This document shows, piece by piece, positions 33,806-43,773 of a DNA stretch of 64,000 nt. This stretch comes from DASQPR01 sp963727415 (GTDB taxonomy: Bacteria; Actinomycetota; Actinomycetes; Mycobacteriales; Micromonosporaceae). The stretch spans positions 186,001-250,000 of the forward strand of contig CAVSGF010000001.1 of NCBI GenBank assembly GCA_963727415.1, read 5' to 3'. The first letter of the stretch is position 1; each line of letters begins with the position of its first letter. The notes beneath the pieces are model-generated. The model searched no databases, was not told the origin of the DNA, and worked only from the letters and a program-made list of their open reading frames with translations. The position numbers and the translations under genes are program-made.

Positions 33806-35227
33806 TTGGGACTCGATGACCTCATCGCGGACGTCGGTGCGGCCACCGAGTCGGCGACGTCTGTGGTTGGAGCGTGCCAAGCTGCCCTGGATGCGATCGC
33901 CCGTCACTGCGAGGCCAATACCGCGATCCTGCTCCCTGTTCATGATCGGCTGCGGTCGGTCGCGGCGAGCGGATCCTGGCAGGTCTACTCGTCCGTGCAC
34001 CCGGGTCGCGGCGTCGTGGGCCGTACCTACTCGTCCGGCATGACGTGCGTCGTTGAGGCACCGGCGAGCGATCCGGACTACATCGAGCTGAGCCCGCATG
34101 TAAAGGTGGAGATCGCCACGCCTGTGGTCGACGGTCCCGATCACCCCATCGGAGTGATCAACCTGGAGTGGATCAAGCCGGTCAACGTCGACGAGTGGCA
34201 GCCCGCCGCCGAACACGTGGCGCGCATACTCGGCCGCCGCATCCGCGAGCTCGGCGGGGCGCCGGCCGAGTCGCGCAGCGAAAAGCTGCTCCGGCATGGT
34301 TTCGCGCTCAGCACCGCGGCGACCGAGGCCGAACTGCTGGCCCACTCGCTGTACGCCGCCCGGGATGTGTCCGGCCTGGACTCCCCCGTGCTGGTGATCA
34401 ACGAGCCGGGCGGCAGGGCACGAGTCAGCATCGACGAGCTGCACCCGACCGACTTGGCCGCGAAAATGGCCGAGATCGACCCGGTGGAACTGCGGCGGTT
34501 CTCGGAACGAGCCCGGCGGTACGGCGCCTCGTACACCATCGGTGACCCCGCCGCACTGAGCGCAGAGGGCTTCGAGTCGCTAACCGTGCTGGGTGTCCGC
34601 ACCCTGATCAGCATCCCGGTTGGCCTGTCCCGGGACGGCACTGAAAGCAATGGGGTGCTTCTGGTGGCGAGCGACCGGGTCAGCCGGCCGGATGCCGAAA
34701 CGGTGAACCTGATCGCGCTCCTCGCCGGGCAGGCATGGAGTAGCTGGGAGCGCATCCAGACCCTGGAACACCTGCGCGAGATGGCGTTGTCCGACCCGCT
34801 CACCGGGCTCCGCCACCACGGATCGTTCAGCGAGCGCCTCTCCGACGCGGTCCCGGGATGCACCGCGGTCTTCGCCATCGACATAGACAGCTTCAAGAAC
34901 ATCAACGACACCTACGGTCACCAGGCCGGCGACCGGGCCCTGGTGGAGCTGGCACAGGCATTGTCGAACACCCTGCGGGCGGCCGATGACCTCTTCCGCA
35001 TCGGTGGCGACGAGTTCGCTGTCGTCGTTGACGTACAGCGTTCCGACGAGGCGCTGTATGTGGCCGAACGCCTGGTCGGCGCCGCGCGCGGGATTGGCCA
35101 AACCATCAGCGTCGGCGTCGCGATCCATCACGAGGGCGAGACCCCGAGCGAGACGTTGAGCCGTGCTGACGCCGCCCTCTACGTCGCCAAGCGCACCGGC
35201 CGCGATGGCGTGCGCCTGGCTTCCTGA
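33806..35227 (+). CDS. GAF-GAF-GGDEF diguanylate cyclase
   Basis: Encodes 473 residues, soluble, with no membrane segment. Residues about 5-145 and 160-315 are GAF-like sensory domains (GRGVVGRTYSSGMTCVV in the first; VLGVRTLISIPVGLSRDG in the second). Residues 325-473 form a GGDEF domain with SDPLTGLRHHGSF, FAIDIDSFKNINDTYGHQAGD and the active-site loop RIGGDEFAVVV (residues 398-408). The inhibitory RxxD motif (RAAD, 391-394) stands exactly five residues before GGDEF, so product feedback is expected. It should make c-di-GMP from two GTP in response to an unknown small ligand. The TTG start has AGGGA upstream. It lies at the edge of the glycopolymer locus and converges on asd; c-di-GMP often governs exopolysaccharide production, so a link is plausible but unproven. 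Confidence 0.88.
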   Translation: MGLDDLIADVGAATESATSVVGACQAALDAIARHCEANTAILLPVHDRLRSVAASGSWQVYSSVHPGRGVVGRTYSSGMTCVVEAPASDPDYIELSPHVKVEIATPVVDGPDHPIGVINLEWIKPVNVDEWQPAAEHVARILGRRIRELGGAPAESRSEKLLRHGFALSTAATEAELLAHSLYAARDVSGLDSPVLVINEPGGRARVSIDELHPTDLAAKMAEIDPVELRRFSERARRYGASYTIGDPAALSAEGFESLTVLGVRTLISIPVGLSRDGTESNGVLLVASDRVSRPDAETVNLIALLAGQAWSSWERIQTLEHLREMALSDPLTGLRHHGSFSERLSDAVPGCTAVFAIDIDSFKNINDTYGHQAGDRALVELAQALSNTLRAADDLFRIGGDEFAVVVDVQRSDEALYVAERLVGAARGIGQTISVGVAIHHEGETPSETLSRADAALYVAKRTGRDGVRLAS

Positions 35228-35248
35228 CCGGTGATTCGAGGATCGTCC

Positions 35249-36314
35249 TCAAGAAACGCGCATCAGCTCCGCGGCCAGCAGTTCGGCGATCTGCGCGGTG
35301 TTGAGTGCGGCACCCTTGCGAAGGTTGTCGCCGGTGACGAACAGATCGAGCGCGCGGGGGTCGTCGATAGCGCGGCGGATCCGGCCAACCCATGACGGGT
35401 CGGTGCCGACCGCGTCGATCGGCATCGGGAACTCGCCGGTGGCCGGGTCGTCGACCAGGATCACGCCGGGGGCGTGGCGCAGCACCTCGCGCGCGTCCTC
35501 GGCATCGACCTCGGAGCCGAAGACCGCGTGGATCGCGACCGAGTGCCCGGTCACGACCGGGACGCGTACGCAAGTGGCAGAGACCTTCAGATCGGGGAGG
35601 CCGAGAATCTTGCGGGACTCGTTGCGCATCTTGAGCTCTTCCGACGACCAGCCGCCGTCCTCGAGCGAGCCCGCCCACGGCACCACGTTGAGCGCCAGCG
35701 GAGCCGGGAACGGACCGAGGTCGTCGCCGACGGCCTGCCGGACGTTGCCGGACCGGGATCCGAGGCTGGCGTCGCCGGCGACCTTGTCGATCTGGCTGAG
35801 CAAGGTGTCGACGCCGACCTTTCCGGCGCCGGAAACCGCCTGGTAGGACGAGCAGCACCAGCTCCCGCAGGCCGTACTCGCGGTGCAGCGGAGCGATCGC
35901 CACGATCATCGCGAGGGTCGTGCAGTTGGCGTTGGCGATGATGCCCTTGGGCCGGTTGCGCGACTGCTCCGGGTTGATCTCGGGCACTACCAGCGGCACG
36001 TCCGGGTCCATCCGGAACGCGCCGGAGTTGTCCACCGCGATCGCGCCCGCGAGCGCGGCGATCGGCGCCCACTCGGCCGAGACCTCGTCGGGCACGTCGA
36101 ACATCGCGACATCGACGCCGTCGAACGCCTCGGGCGCCAGCGCCTGGACGGTCAGCTCCTCGCCGCGTACCACTATGGTCTTGCCGGCCGATCGCGGCGA
36201 GGCGATCAATCGGATCTCGCCCCAGACGTTCTTTCGCGCGCTGAGCAGTTCGCACATCACGGTGCCGACCGCGCCGGTGGCGCCGACCACTGCGAGCGTG
36301 GGCAATTCCGACAT
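35249..36314 (-). CDS. asd: Aspartate-semialdehyde dehydrogenase, one frameshift
   Basis: Catalyses NADPH-dependent reduction of aspartyl phosphate to aspartate semialdehyde, the branch point to lysine/diaminopimelate, threonine and methionine. N-terminal domain VVGATGAVGTVMCELL, DNSGAFRMDPDVPLVVPEIN, catalytic Cys131 in IIANANCTTLAM. After about 35852 the frame changes and continues LLSQIDKVAGDASLG, VVPWAGSLEDGGWSSEE, RVPVVTGHSVAIHAVF and ends LLAAELMRVS. Removing one G (plus strand) near 35852 restores SSYQAVSGAGK and gives 355 codons, the normal size. As the gene is essential in nearly all actinobacteria, the break is most likely a sequence error. It follows lysC in the usual lysC-asd operon, 97 bp away. 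Confidence 0.9.
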
Positions 36315-36411
36315 CGAGCCTCCATTACCTGCAAACCCGGGACCCGTCACGGTCCGTTGGGGGCGACCAGCTGAACCGTTGCGTTGAGCGACACCGAGCG
36401 TCGCCGAGGTG

Positions 36412-37681
<1,270 letters not shown>

Positions 37682-37902
37682 CGGCAGCCTCCTTGACTTC
37701 ATGGCGTGCGGGGCTTACCTCGGCCCAGCGTCACGCACGGTGTTAGGAAACCCGCGTTGGTTCCCGCCGGATATCCGGCCATGCTGCTGTGGCAGGAACC
37801 CGCGGCCAGCAGCGTGCCGTATTGAACCAGGGTACCGGCGCCGGCACAGGCTCCGGAGCGTCGATCCCACCATCCGGCGGCCACCTGGTCAAGAATGACA
37901 GC

Positions 37903-38712
37903 GTGTTTGCTCCCGCCACCCTTCGCAAATACGGCAATATCCTAGCGGCGGCCGCGGTGCTACTAACCCTCGGCGGCTGCGGTGGCAAGCCGCCCCAGCT
38001 GCTGAGCAGCAATCCCGACGTGTCGAGCGCACCGCCAAGCGACCCGCGCGGGCAACTAGCCGCCCTCGTCGCCGCTGCCCAGGATCAGCACTTCGTAGGT
38101 GCATACACGCTGCATACGGACGGCCGAGCCGACCGCACCGTGCTGGTGTCCCGTGCGGTCGATGGGAGTTCGCGGATCGACGTACCGGGCGGCGCGCTCG
38201 GCGGCGGCGCCGACGTGTCGATCGCGGCCAACGCAACCGGCATCTTCCAATGCGTTCTGAGCGGGCCGGCAACCACGCTGGCAACGGCCACCAGCAGCCC
38301 CGGCCCGGATCCGTCGGCATCGCCGGCGAACCCGGCGTTTCCGGCTCCGGCGTGCGTGCGCCTCGCCGGGCCGGGGGGCCAGATCCCGAAGAAGTACGAC
38401 CCGGTGATCCCGCACATCTTCACCGATTGGATGACCGTCATGACCGATCGCAACGCCCCGATCCTGGTGTTCCAGGCGGCGGCGCTGCCCGGTTCCAGCG
38501 GGCAGTGCTTCTCGGTCGAGCCCAGTTCGGCGTCCATGGCGCCGCCCATGCAGGCCGGGATCTTCTGCTACCTGCCGGACGGAACGCTGACGGCGGCGGC
38601 GATCGCGCACAACCGGCTGACGATCATCGGGCAACCGGCCCCCGCGCCGCCCACCGACCCGCTGCCTGGACCGGTCATCGACGGGCCGGCCGCGCCGATC
38701 AAGGCACCGTAG
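37903..38712 (+). CDS. Putative lipoprotein, unknown function
   Basis: Encodes about 269 residues from a GTG at 37903; the frame stays open upstream to 37789, so the start is uncertain. The N-terminus has a short basic region (LRKYG), a hydrophobic core (NILAAAAVLLTLG) and a lipobox ending at Cys (LGGC, residue 26), so lipid anchoring to the outer face of the membrane is expected. The mature protein is Ala/Pro-rich, with four more Cys residues (FQCVLS, APACVRL, GQCFSVE, FCYLPDG) that could form two disulfides. No enzyme motif was recognised. It is divergent from lysC, with both start regions within 222 bp, and is followed by leuA 328 bp downstream. Its location between lysC and leuA resembles the position of small unknown genes in related genomes but implies no function. 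Confidence 0.7.
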   Translation: MFAPATLRKYGNILAAAAVLLTLGGCGGKPPQLLSSNPDVSSAPPSDPRGQLAALVAAAQDQHFVGAYTLHTDGRADRTVLVSRAVDGSSRIDVPGGALGGGADVSIAANATGIFQCVLSGPATTLATATSSPGPDPSASPANPAFPAPACVRLAGPGGQIPKKYDPVIPHIFTDWMTVMTDRNAPILVFQAAALPGSSGQCFSVEPSSASMAPPMQAGIFCYLPDGTLTAAAIAHNRLTIIGQPAPAPPTDPLPGPVIDGPAAPIKAP

Positions 38713-39040
38713 GCCTAAGCCGGAAACTGCGCAAAACCGGATGGATGCCGGAATTCGCCACGACGAAGGTGAACCCGGCTGGCCAAGCCGCCTCCATATC
38801 ACGTAGCGTGGCGATGTCATGTGGCATGCGCGCCTTCTCCTTCGCTGCCGCGGCGGGGCCTACACGGCCGGCACCCCGTCGCGGTGTCTGTAGCGCGCTG
38901 GGATTCTTCGCTCCGCAGGGAGCCCCACTAGCCCCGCATCGCCGGTCGATCCCTGAATCCAGTCCCGGCGACAACGTCGTCAGCACTCCGGGATCGCCCA
39001 TGTTGATCGCATACATGACTTCGAAATATCAGGTGCCGAT
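38713..39040. other. 328-bp region upstream of leuA
   Basis: No gene supported. I looked for a leucine-rich leader peptide or T-box hallmark before leuA and found neither. The leuA ribosome binding site AGGTG is at 39031-39035. Confidence 0.4.
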
Positions 39041-40852
39041 ATGTCTGTTTCGACAAGTAACCGCTCCACGAGTGATGCTCCGGCCGACGGCCCCGAAGGC
39101 GGCGCCGGCGTAGCCGGATCCGAATCCGCCGCCGCGAACCCGATCGCCCGGCAGCGCCCGAGCTCGATGCCGTTCGGCCGGTATACGCCGTACCTGCAAG
39201 AATTCGCCGTCGATCTGCCGGACCGGCGGTGGCCGGGCCAGCGGGTCACCAAGGCTCCGCGCTGGTGCGCCGTCGATCTCCGCGACGGCAATCAGGCGCT
39301 GATCGATCCGATGTCCCCGGAGCGCAAGCGACGCATGTTCAACCTGCTGGTGAGCATGGGCTACAAGGAGATCGAAGTCGGTTTCCCGGCGGCCAGCCAG
39401 ACCGATTTCGACTTCGTCCGCCAGCTGATCGAGCAGGATCTCATCCCTGACGACGTCACCATTCAGGTCCTGACCCAGTGCCGCGAGCACCTCATCGACC
39501 GCACCTTCGAATCGTTGCGCGGCGCCAAGCGCGCCATCGTGCACTTCTACAACTCGACCTCGACGCTGCAGCGGCGCGTCGTGTTCGGGCTGGATCGCGA
39601 TGGCATCACCGACATCGCCACGCAGGGTGCCCGGCTGTGCATGAAGTACGCCGAGATCCACACGCCGGACACCGAGATCTTCTACGAGTACTCTCCGGAG
39701 AGCTACACGGGCACTGAGCTGGATTACGCGCTCGACGTGTGCTCGAAGGTGATCGAGGTCATCGACCCGACGCCGGACCGGCCGCTGATCATCAACTTGC
39801 CGGCCACCGTTGAGATGGCCACCCCGAACGTCTACGCCGACTCGATCGAGTGGATGCACCGGCACCTGCCGCGGCGTGAGTCGGTCGTGCTCAGCCTGCA
39901 CCCGCACAACGATCGGGGGACCGGAGTCGCCGCGGCCGAACTCGGTGTACTGGCCGGCGCCGACCGGGTCGAGGGATGCCTGTTCGGCAACGGCGAGCGA
40001 ACCGGCAACGTCGACCTGGTCACGCTGGGGCTGAACCTGTTCAGCCAGGGCATCGATCCGCAGATCGACTTCCGCAACATCGACGAGATCCGGCGCACCG
40101 TCGAGTACTGCAATCAGTTGCCGGTACACGAACGTCACCCGTACGCGGGAGATCTGGTCTTCACCGCGTTCTCCGGTTCTCATCAGGACGCCATCAACAA
40201 GGGCTTCGACGCGCTGAACGCGGATGCCGCCGCGGCCGGCGTCGCGGTGGACACGTTCGCCTGGGCCGTGCCGTACCTGCCGGTGGATCCGCACGATCTG
40301 GGGCGCAGCTACGAAGCGGTGATCCGGGTGAACTCGCAGTCCGGCAAGGGCGGCGTCGCCTACATCATGAGGACCGAGCACCAGCTGGACCTGCCCCGGC
40401 GGCTCCAGATCGAGTTCTCGGCAGTGATCCAGCACTACACCGACGGCGAGGGCGGCGAAGTCGACCCCGCGATGATGTGGGACATCTTCGCCCGCGAGTA
40501 CCTGGTCGAGTCGCAGCAACACCCGCGAGTGCAGCTTCATCAATACTCGACCTCGACCATCGACGACAAGGTCGAGCTGACCGCCGACGGCGTGGTCAAC
40601 GGCGCGCCGGCCCAGCTGACCGGCATCGGCAACGGTCCGATCGACGCGCTCATCCATGCGCTGTCCGACATGGACATCGCCGTGCGGGTGCTGGACTACG
40701 CTGAGCACGCCATGTCCTCCGGCGGCGACGCCCAGGCCGCCGCGTACGTCGAGTGCGAGGTCGACGGCGAGATTCGCTGGGGGATCGGCGTCGACAGCAA
40801 CATCGTCACGGCATCGCTTCGAGCCGTCACCAGCGCCGTCAACCGCCGGTAA
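39041..40852 (+). CDS. leuA: 2-isopropylmalate synthase
   Basis: Encodes 603 residues. Condenses acetyl-CoA with 2-ketoisovalerate, the first committed step of leucine synthesis. The actinobacterial long form: a variable Ser/Ala-rich N-terminus of about 50 residues, the TIM-barrel start APRWCAVDLRDGNQALIDPM with the catalytic Arg-Asp and metal Asp, FYNSTSTLQRRVVF, EYSPESYTGTELDYA, metal-binding HxH in SLHPHNDRGTGVAA, GCLFGNGERTGNVDLVTL, then the linker and the C-terminal leucine-sensing domain (VQLHQYSTSTIDDKVEL, GNGPIDALIHALSDM). It should be feedback-inhibited by leucine. It lies close to lysC-asd as in many actinobacteria and is followed 86 bp later by an adenylate kinase gene. Confidence 0.96.
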   Translation: MSVSTSNRSTSDAPADGPEGGAGVAGSESAAANPIARQRPSSMPFGRYTPYLQEFAVDLPDRRWPGQRVTKAPRWCAVDLRDGNQALIDPMSPERKRRMFNLLVSMGYKEIEVGFPAASQTDFDFVRQLIEQDLIPDDVTIQVLTQCREHLIDRTFESLRGAKRAIVHFYNSTSTLQRRVVFGLDRDGITDIATQGARLCMKYAEIHTPDTEIFYEYSPESYTGTELDYALDVCSKVIEVIDPTPDRPLIINLPATVEMATPNVYADSIEWMHRHLPRRESVVLSLHPHNDRGTGVAAAELGVLAGADRVEGCLFGNGERTGNVDLVTLGLNLFSQGIDPQIDFRNIDEIRRTVEYCNQLPVHERHPYAGDLVFTAFSGSHQDAINKGFDALNADAAAAGVAVDTFAWAVPYLPVDPHDLGRSYEAVIRVNSQSGKGGVAYIMRTEHQLDLPRRLQIEFSAVIQHYTDGEGGEVDPAMMWDIFAREYLVESQQHPRVQLHQYSTSTIDDKVELTADGVVNGAPAQLTGIGNGPIDALIHALSDMDIAVRVLDYAEHAMSSGGDAQAAAYVECEVDGEIRWGIGVDSNIVTASLRAVTSAVNRR

Positions 40853-40938
40853 CCGAACCCGGATCACCACCGCGCCGGGCGCGGCCCGCCGCCACCGCGG
40901 CGGGCGCGCCCGGCGCGGCCGCCAGACAGCGAGGCAGG

Positions 40939-41595
40939 ATGCGCGTCGTACTTCTCGGGCCACCGGGCGCCGGCAAGGGCACCCAGTCGGAGATCATTTC
41001 AAAGCAGCTCGGGGTACCCAAGATCTCGGTCGGTGACATCCTCAAGCAGCAAGTCGGCCAGGGTACGTCGCTCGGACGGGAAGCCAAGCCGTATCTGGAC
41101 AACGGCAAGCTGGTGCCGGATGACGTCATCATCGGCATGGTCCGCGACCGGCTCGCCGGCCCGGACACCGGCAACGGCTTCGTGCTGGACGGGTTCCCGC
41201 GCACAGTCCCGCAGGCAATGGCTCTGGATGCCGGCCTTGCCTCGGCCGGAACACCGCTGGACCTGGTGATCGAGCTCGTGGTCGGCCGCGAAGACATCAT
41301 CACGCGGCTGGCCGGCCGTCGCGTCTGCCCGCACTGCGAGCGCATCTGGCACGTCGAATTCGACCCGCCATCGGTGCCCGGCATCTGCGACCGCTGCGGT
41401 CACACGTTGATCCAGCGCAGCGACGACAACCCGGAAACGATCGCCCAGCGCCTCGACGAGTACGCCGCCAAGACCGAGCCGCTGACCGGCTTCTATGCGA
41501 GCCAGGGCAAGCTGGTACGGATCGACGCCACGGGCCCGGCCGAAACGGTCGCCGCCGCGACCATGACCGCGATCAAGCGCTCGCTGCGAGCGTGA
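40939..41595 (+). CDS. adk: Adenylate kinase with zinc-type LID
   Basis: Encodes 218 residues. Interconverts ATP + AMP and 2 ADP. P-loop GPPGAGKGTQ near residue 7, AMP-site ISVGDILKQQ and GFVLDGFPRTVPQA, LID entry RLAGRRVCPHCERIWH, and second metal pair GICDRCGHTLIQR, so four Cys (two CxxC) can hold a structural zinc as in Gram-positive long-type kinases; the end ETIAQRLDEYAAKTEPL is typical. The ATG at 40939 has GAGG upstream. In most actinobacteria adk sits between secY and map in the ribosomal protein region; here it follows leuA, possibly in one transcript, so it is either relocated or a second copy. Confidence 0.93.
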   Translation: MRVVLLGPPGAGKGTQSEIISKQLGVPKISVGDILKQQVGQGTSLGREAKPYLDNGKLVPDDVIIGMVRDRLAGPDTGNGFVLDGFPRTVPQAMALDAGLASAGTPLDLVIELVVGREDIITRLAGRRVCPHCERIWHVEFDPPSVPGICDRCGHTLIQRSDDNPETIAQRLDEYAAKTEPLTGFYASQGKLVRIDATGPAETVAAATMTAIKRSLRA

Positions 41596-41614
41596 CCACG
41601 AGCCGCCCGGTCCA

Positions 41615-42673
41615 CTACCCGACCGCTCCGACCGCCTCGCCGTCCGCGACCGGGAAGTGACACGCGGTCTGGTGACCGGGCGCCAACTCCACCAGTGGCG
41701 GCTCAGCCTCCGCGCAGATGGACTGTGCCTTCCAGCACCTGGTACGGAACCGGCAGCCGGACGGTGGATCGATCGGGCTCGGCACGTCGCCCTTGAGCAG
41801 GATGCGCTCGCGCTGAGCCTTGTCCCGCCGCCGCGGATCCGGTACCGGCACCGCCGACATCAGCGCCACCGTGTACGGGTGCTTCGGCTGCGCGTACAGG
41901 TCCTGGCGATCGGCGACCTCCACGATCTTGCCGAGGTACATCACCGCGACCCGGTCGCTGATGTGCCGCACCACCGACAGGTCGTGCGCGATGAACAGGT
42001 ACGTCAGCCCCAGCTCCTTCTGCAGGTCGTCGAGGAGGTTGACCACCTGGGCCTGGATCGACACGTCGAGCGCCGAGACCGGCTCGTCGCACACCAGCAT
42101 CTTCGGCTTCAGCGCGAGCGCCCGGGCGATACCGATGCGCTGACGCTGGCCTCCGGAGAACTCGTGCGGATAGCGGTTGTAGTGCTCCGGGCTCAGGCCG
42201 ACCAGGGACAGCAGATCCTGCACCGCCCGCTTGACGCCCTGGGGCGCCGGAATCTTCTGGATCCGCAGCGGAGCCCCGACGATGGCACCGACGGTGTGCC
42301 GGGGGTTCAGCGAGGAGTACGGGTCCTGGAAGATCATCTGGATGTCCCGGCGCAGCGGCCGCATCCGCCCGACCGACAGGTGGGTGATGTCGCGGCCATT
42401 GAACTGGATCTTGCCTTCGGTCGGCTCCAGGATCCGGTTGACCAGGCGGCCGGTGGTCGACTTGCCACAACCGGACTCGCCGACCAGGCCCAGCGTCTCA
42501 CCCGCGTTGACCTCGAAGTCGAGACCGTCGACCGCGCGGACGGCGCCAACGGTGCGTCTGAGGACGATCCCCCGGTGGATCGGGAAGTGCTTCTTGAGCC
42601 CGGTGACCTGCAACAGCGGCTCGCCGGACCGTTGCGCCGGTGGGGTGAACTCGGCGGTCGCGCTGGTCGACAC
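41615..42673 (-). CDS. dppF: Peptide ABC importer ATPase (DppF/OppF)
   Basis: Encodes 352 residues. Second nucleotide-binding subunit of a dipeptide/oligopeptide importer: VTGLKKHFPIHRGIVLRR, Walker A GLVGESGCGKSTTGR, Q-loop MIFQDPYSSLNPRHTVG, signature PHEFSGGQRQRIGIARAL, Walker B LVCDEPVSALDVSIQAQ, His switch FIAHDLSVVRHISD. The oligo_HPY C-terminal extension has an RTRCWKAQSIC-type Cys cluster that may bind an iron-sulfur cluster. The GTG at 42673 is chosen because AAGGAG lies 5 bases upstream; the ATG at 42697 lacks a site. Last gene of the operon (dppC-dppA-dppB-dppD-dppF) and convergent with adk 19 bp away. Confidence 0.92.
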   Translation of the reverse strand: MSTSATAEFTPPAQRSGEPLLQVTGLKKHFPIHRGIVLRRTVGAVRAVDGLDFEVNAGETLGLVGESGCGKSTTGRLVNRILEPTEGKIQFNGRDITHLSVGRMRPLRRDIQMIFQDPYSSLNPRHTVGAIVGAPLRIQKIPAPQGVKRAVQDLLSLVGLSPEHYNRYPHEFSGGQRQRIGIARALALKPKMLVCDEPVSALDVSIQAQVVNLLDDLQKELGLTYLFIAHDLSVVRHISDRVAVMYLGKIVEVADRQDLYAQPKHPYTVALMSAVPVPDPRRRDKAQRERILLKGDVPSPIDPPSGCRFRTRCWKAQSICAEAEPPLVELAPGHQTACHFPVADGEAVGAVG

Positions 42674-42709
42674 GGTGGCTCCTTCGTGATGATTCATGGT
42701 CGGCCGCCG

Positions 42710-43738
42710 TTACAGATCCGGCGCGATATCGCGGCTGAACACAGATCGGCGCTTCGCCGGTTCCAGGTGACACGCGACCGAATGATCGCCGTCGGACAGC
42801 AGTTCCGGCACCGCGGTACGGCACGGGATCCCACCGGTACCGGCGTAACCACAGCGAGGGTGGAACGCGCACCCGGCCGGCAGGTGGATCAGGCTGGGCG
42901 GGTTGCCCTTGATCGGCAGCAGCCGGTCCCGTACGTCACGGTCCATGCGCGGCATCGACCCGAGCAGACCCCAGGTGTACGGGTGCTCCGGGTTGCGGAA
43001 CACGACCTCGGCGCGGCCGTGCTCGACCGCCTTCCCGCCGTACATGACCAGGATGTCGTCGGCCAACTCGGCGACCACACCAAGGTCGTGGGTGATCATG
43101 ATGACCGCCGAGCCGAACTCCTCCTGAAGGTCACGGATCAGGTCCAGGATCTGCGCCTGGACGGTGACGTCGAGCGCGGTGGTGGGCTCGTCGGCGATCA
43201 GCAGATCCGGGTTGCAGATCAGCGCCATGGCGATCATCGCGCGCTGGCGCATGCCACCGGAGAACTGGTGCGGATAGTCGTCGACTCGCTTGTCCGGCTG
43301 CGGAATGCCGACCCGGTGCAGCATCTCGACGGCGCGGTTGCGGGCTTCCCGCTTGGAGACGTCGTTGTGCACCCGGTACGCCTCGATGATCTGATGGCCC
43401 ACCGTGTAGAACGGGTGCATCGCGCTCAGCGGATCCTGGAAGATCATCGCCATCTTGTTGCCGCGCAGCTTGCGTACGTCCTCGGCGGAGGCACCGATCA
43501 GCTCCTGCCCATCCAGGTAGATCTCGCCGCTGACCCGGCCGCTGCCGCGACCGGTGTGCAGGCCGAGGATGGCCAGGCTGGACACGCTCTTGCCAGAGCC
43601 GGACTCGCCGACGATTCCGAGGGTCTTGCCGCGCTCCAGCGCGAACGATATGCCGTCAACAGCGCGCACCAGACCGTCGTCGGTCGAGAACTGCACCCGC
43701 AGGTTCCGTACGTCGAGGAACGCGGTGTCGCTCGCCAT
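42710..43738 (-). CDS. dppD: Peptide ABC importer ATPase (DppD/OppD)
   Basis: Encodes 342 residues. First nucleotide-binding subunit: VRNLRVQFSTDDGLVRAVDG, Walker A IVGESGSGKSVSSLAIL, MIFQDPLSAMHPFYTVG, signature PHQFSGGMRQRAMIAMAL, Walker B LIADEPTTALDVTVQAQ, MITHDLGVVAELAD, and the C-terminal oligo_HPY region with FHPRCGYAGTGGIPC. The start at 43738 has GGCGGAG about 8 bases upstream; an alternative ATG at 43777 overlaps the stop of the upstream permease (ATGA) and would give 13 more residues. It is 36 bp from dppF. It pairs with DppF to drive peptide uptake. Confidence 0.92.
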   Translation of the reverse strand: MASDTAFLDVRNLRVQFSTDDGLVRAVDGISFALERGKTLGIVGESGSGKSVSSLAILGLHTGRGSGRVSGEIYLDGQELIGASAEDVRKLRGNKMAMIFQDPLSAMHPFYTVGHQIIEAYRVHNDVSKREARNRAVEMLHRVGIPQPDKRVDDYPHQFSGGMRQRAMIAMALICNPDLLIADEPTTALDVTVQAQILDLIRDLQEEFGSAVIMITHDLGVVAELADDILVMYGGKAVEHGRAEVVFRNPEHPYTWGLLGSMPRMDRDVRDRLLPIKGNPPSLIHLPAGCAFHPRCGYAGTGGIPCRTAVPELLSDGDHSVACHLEPAKRRSVFSRDIAPDL

Positions 43739-43773
43739 GGTTGATACTCCGCCCGAACGCTCGTGAGGAACCG

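Noticed and set aside
38713..39040. Leucine attenuator or T-box before leuA
   Set aside because: No leader peptide with repeated Leu codons and no T-box consensus could be seen.
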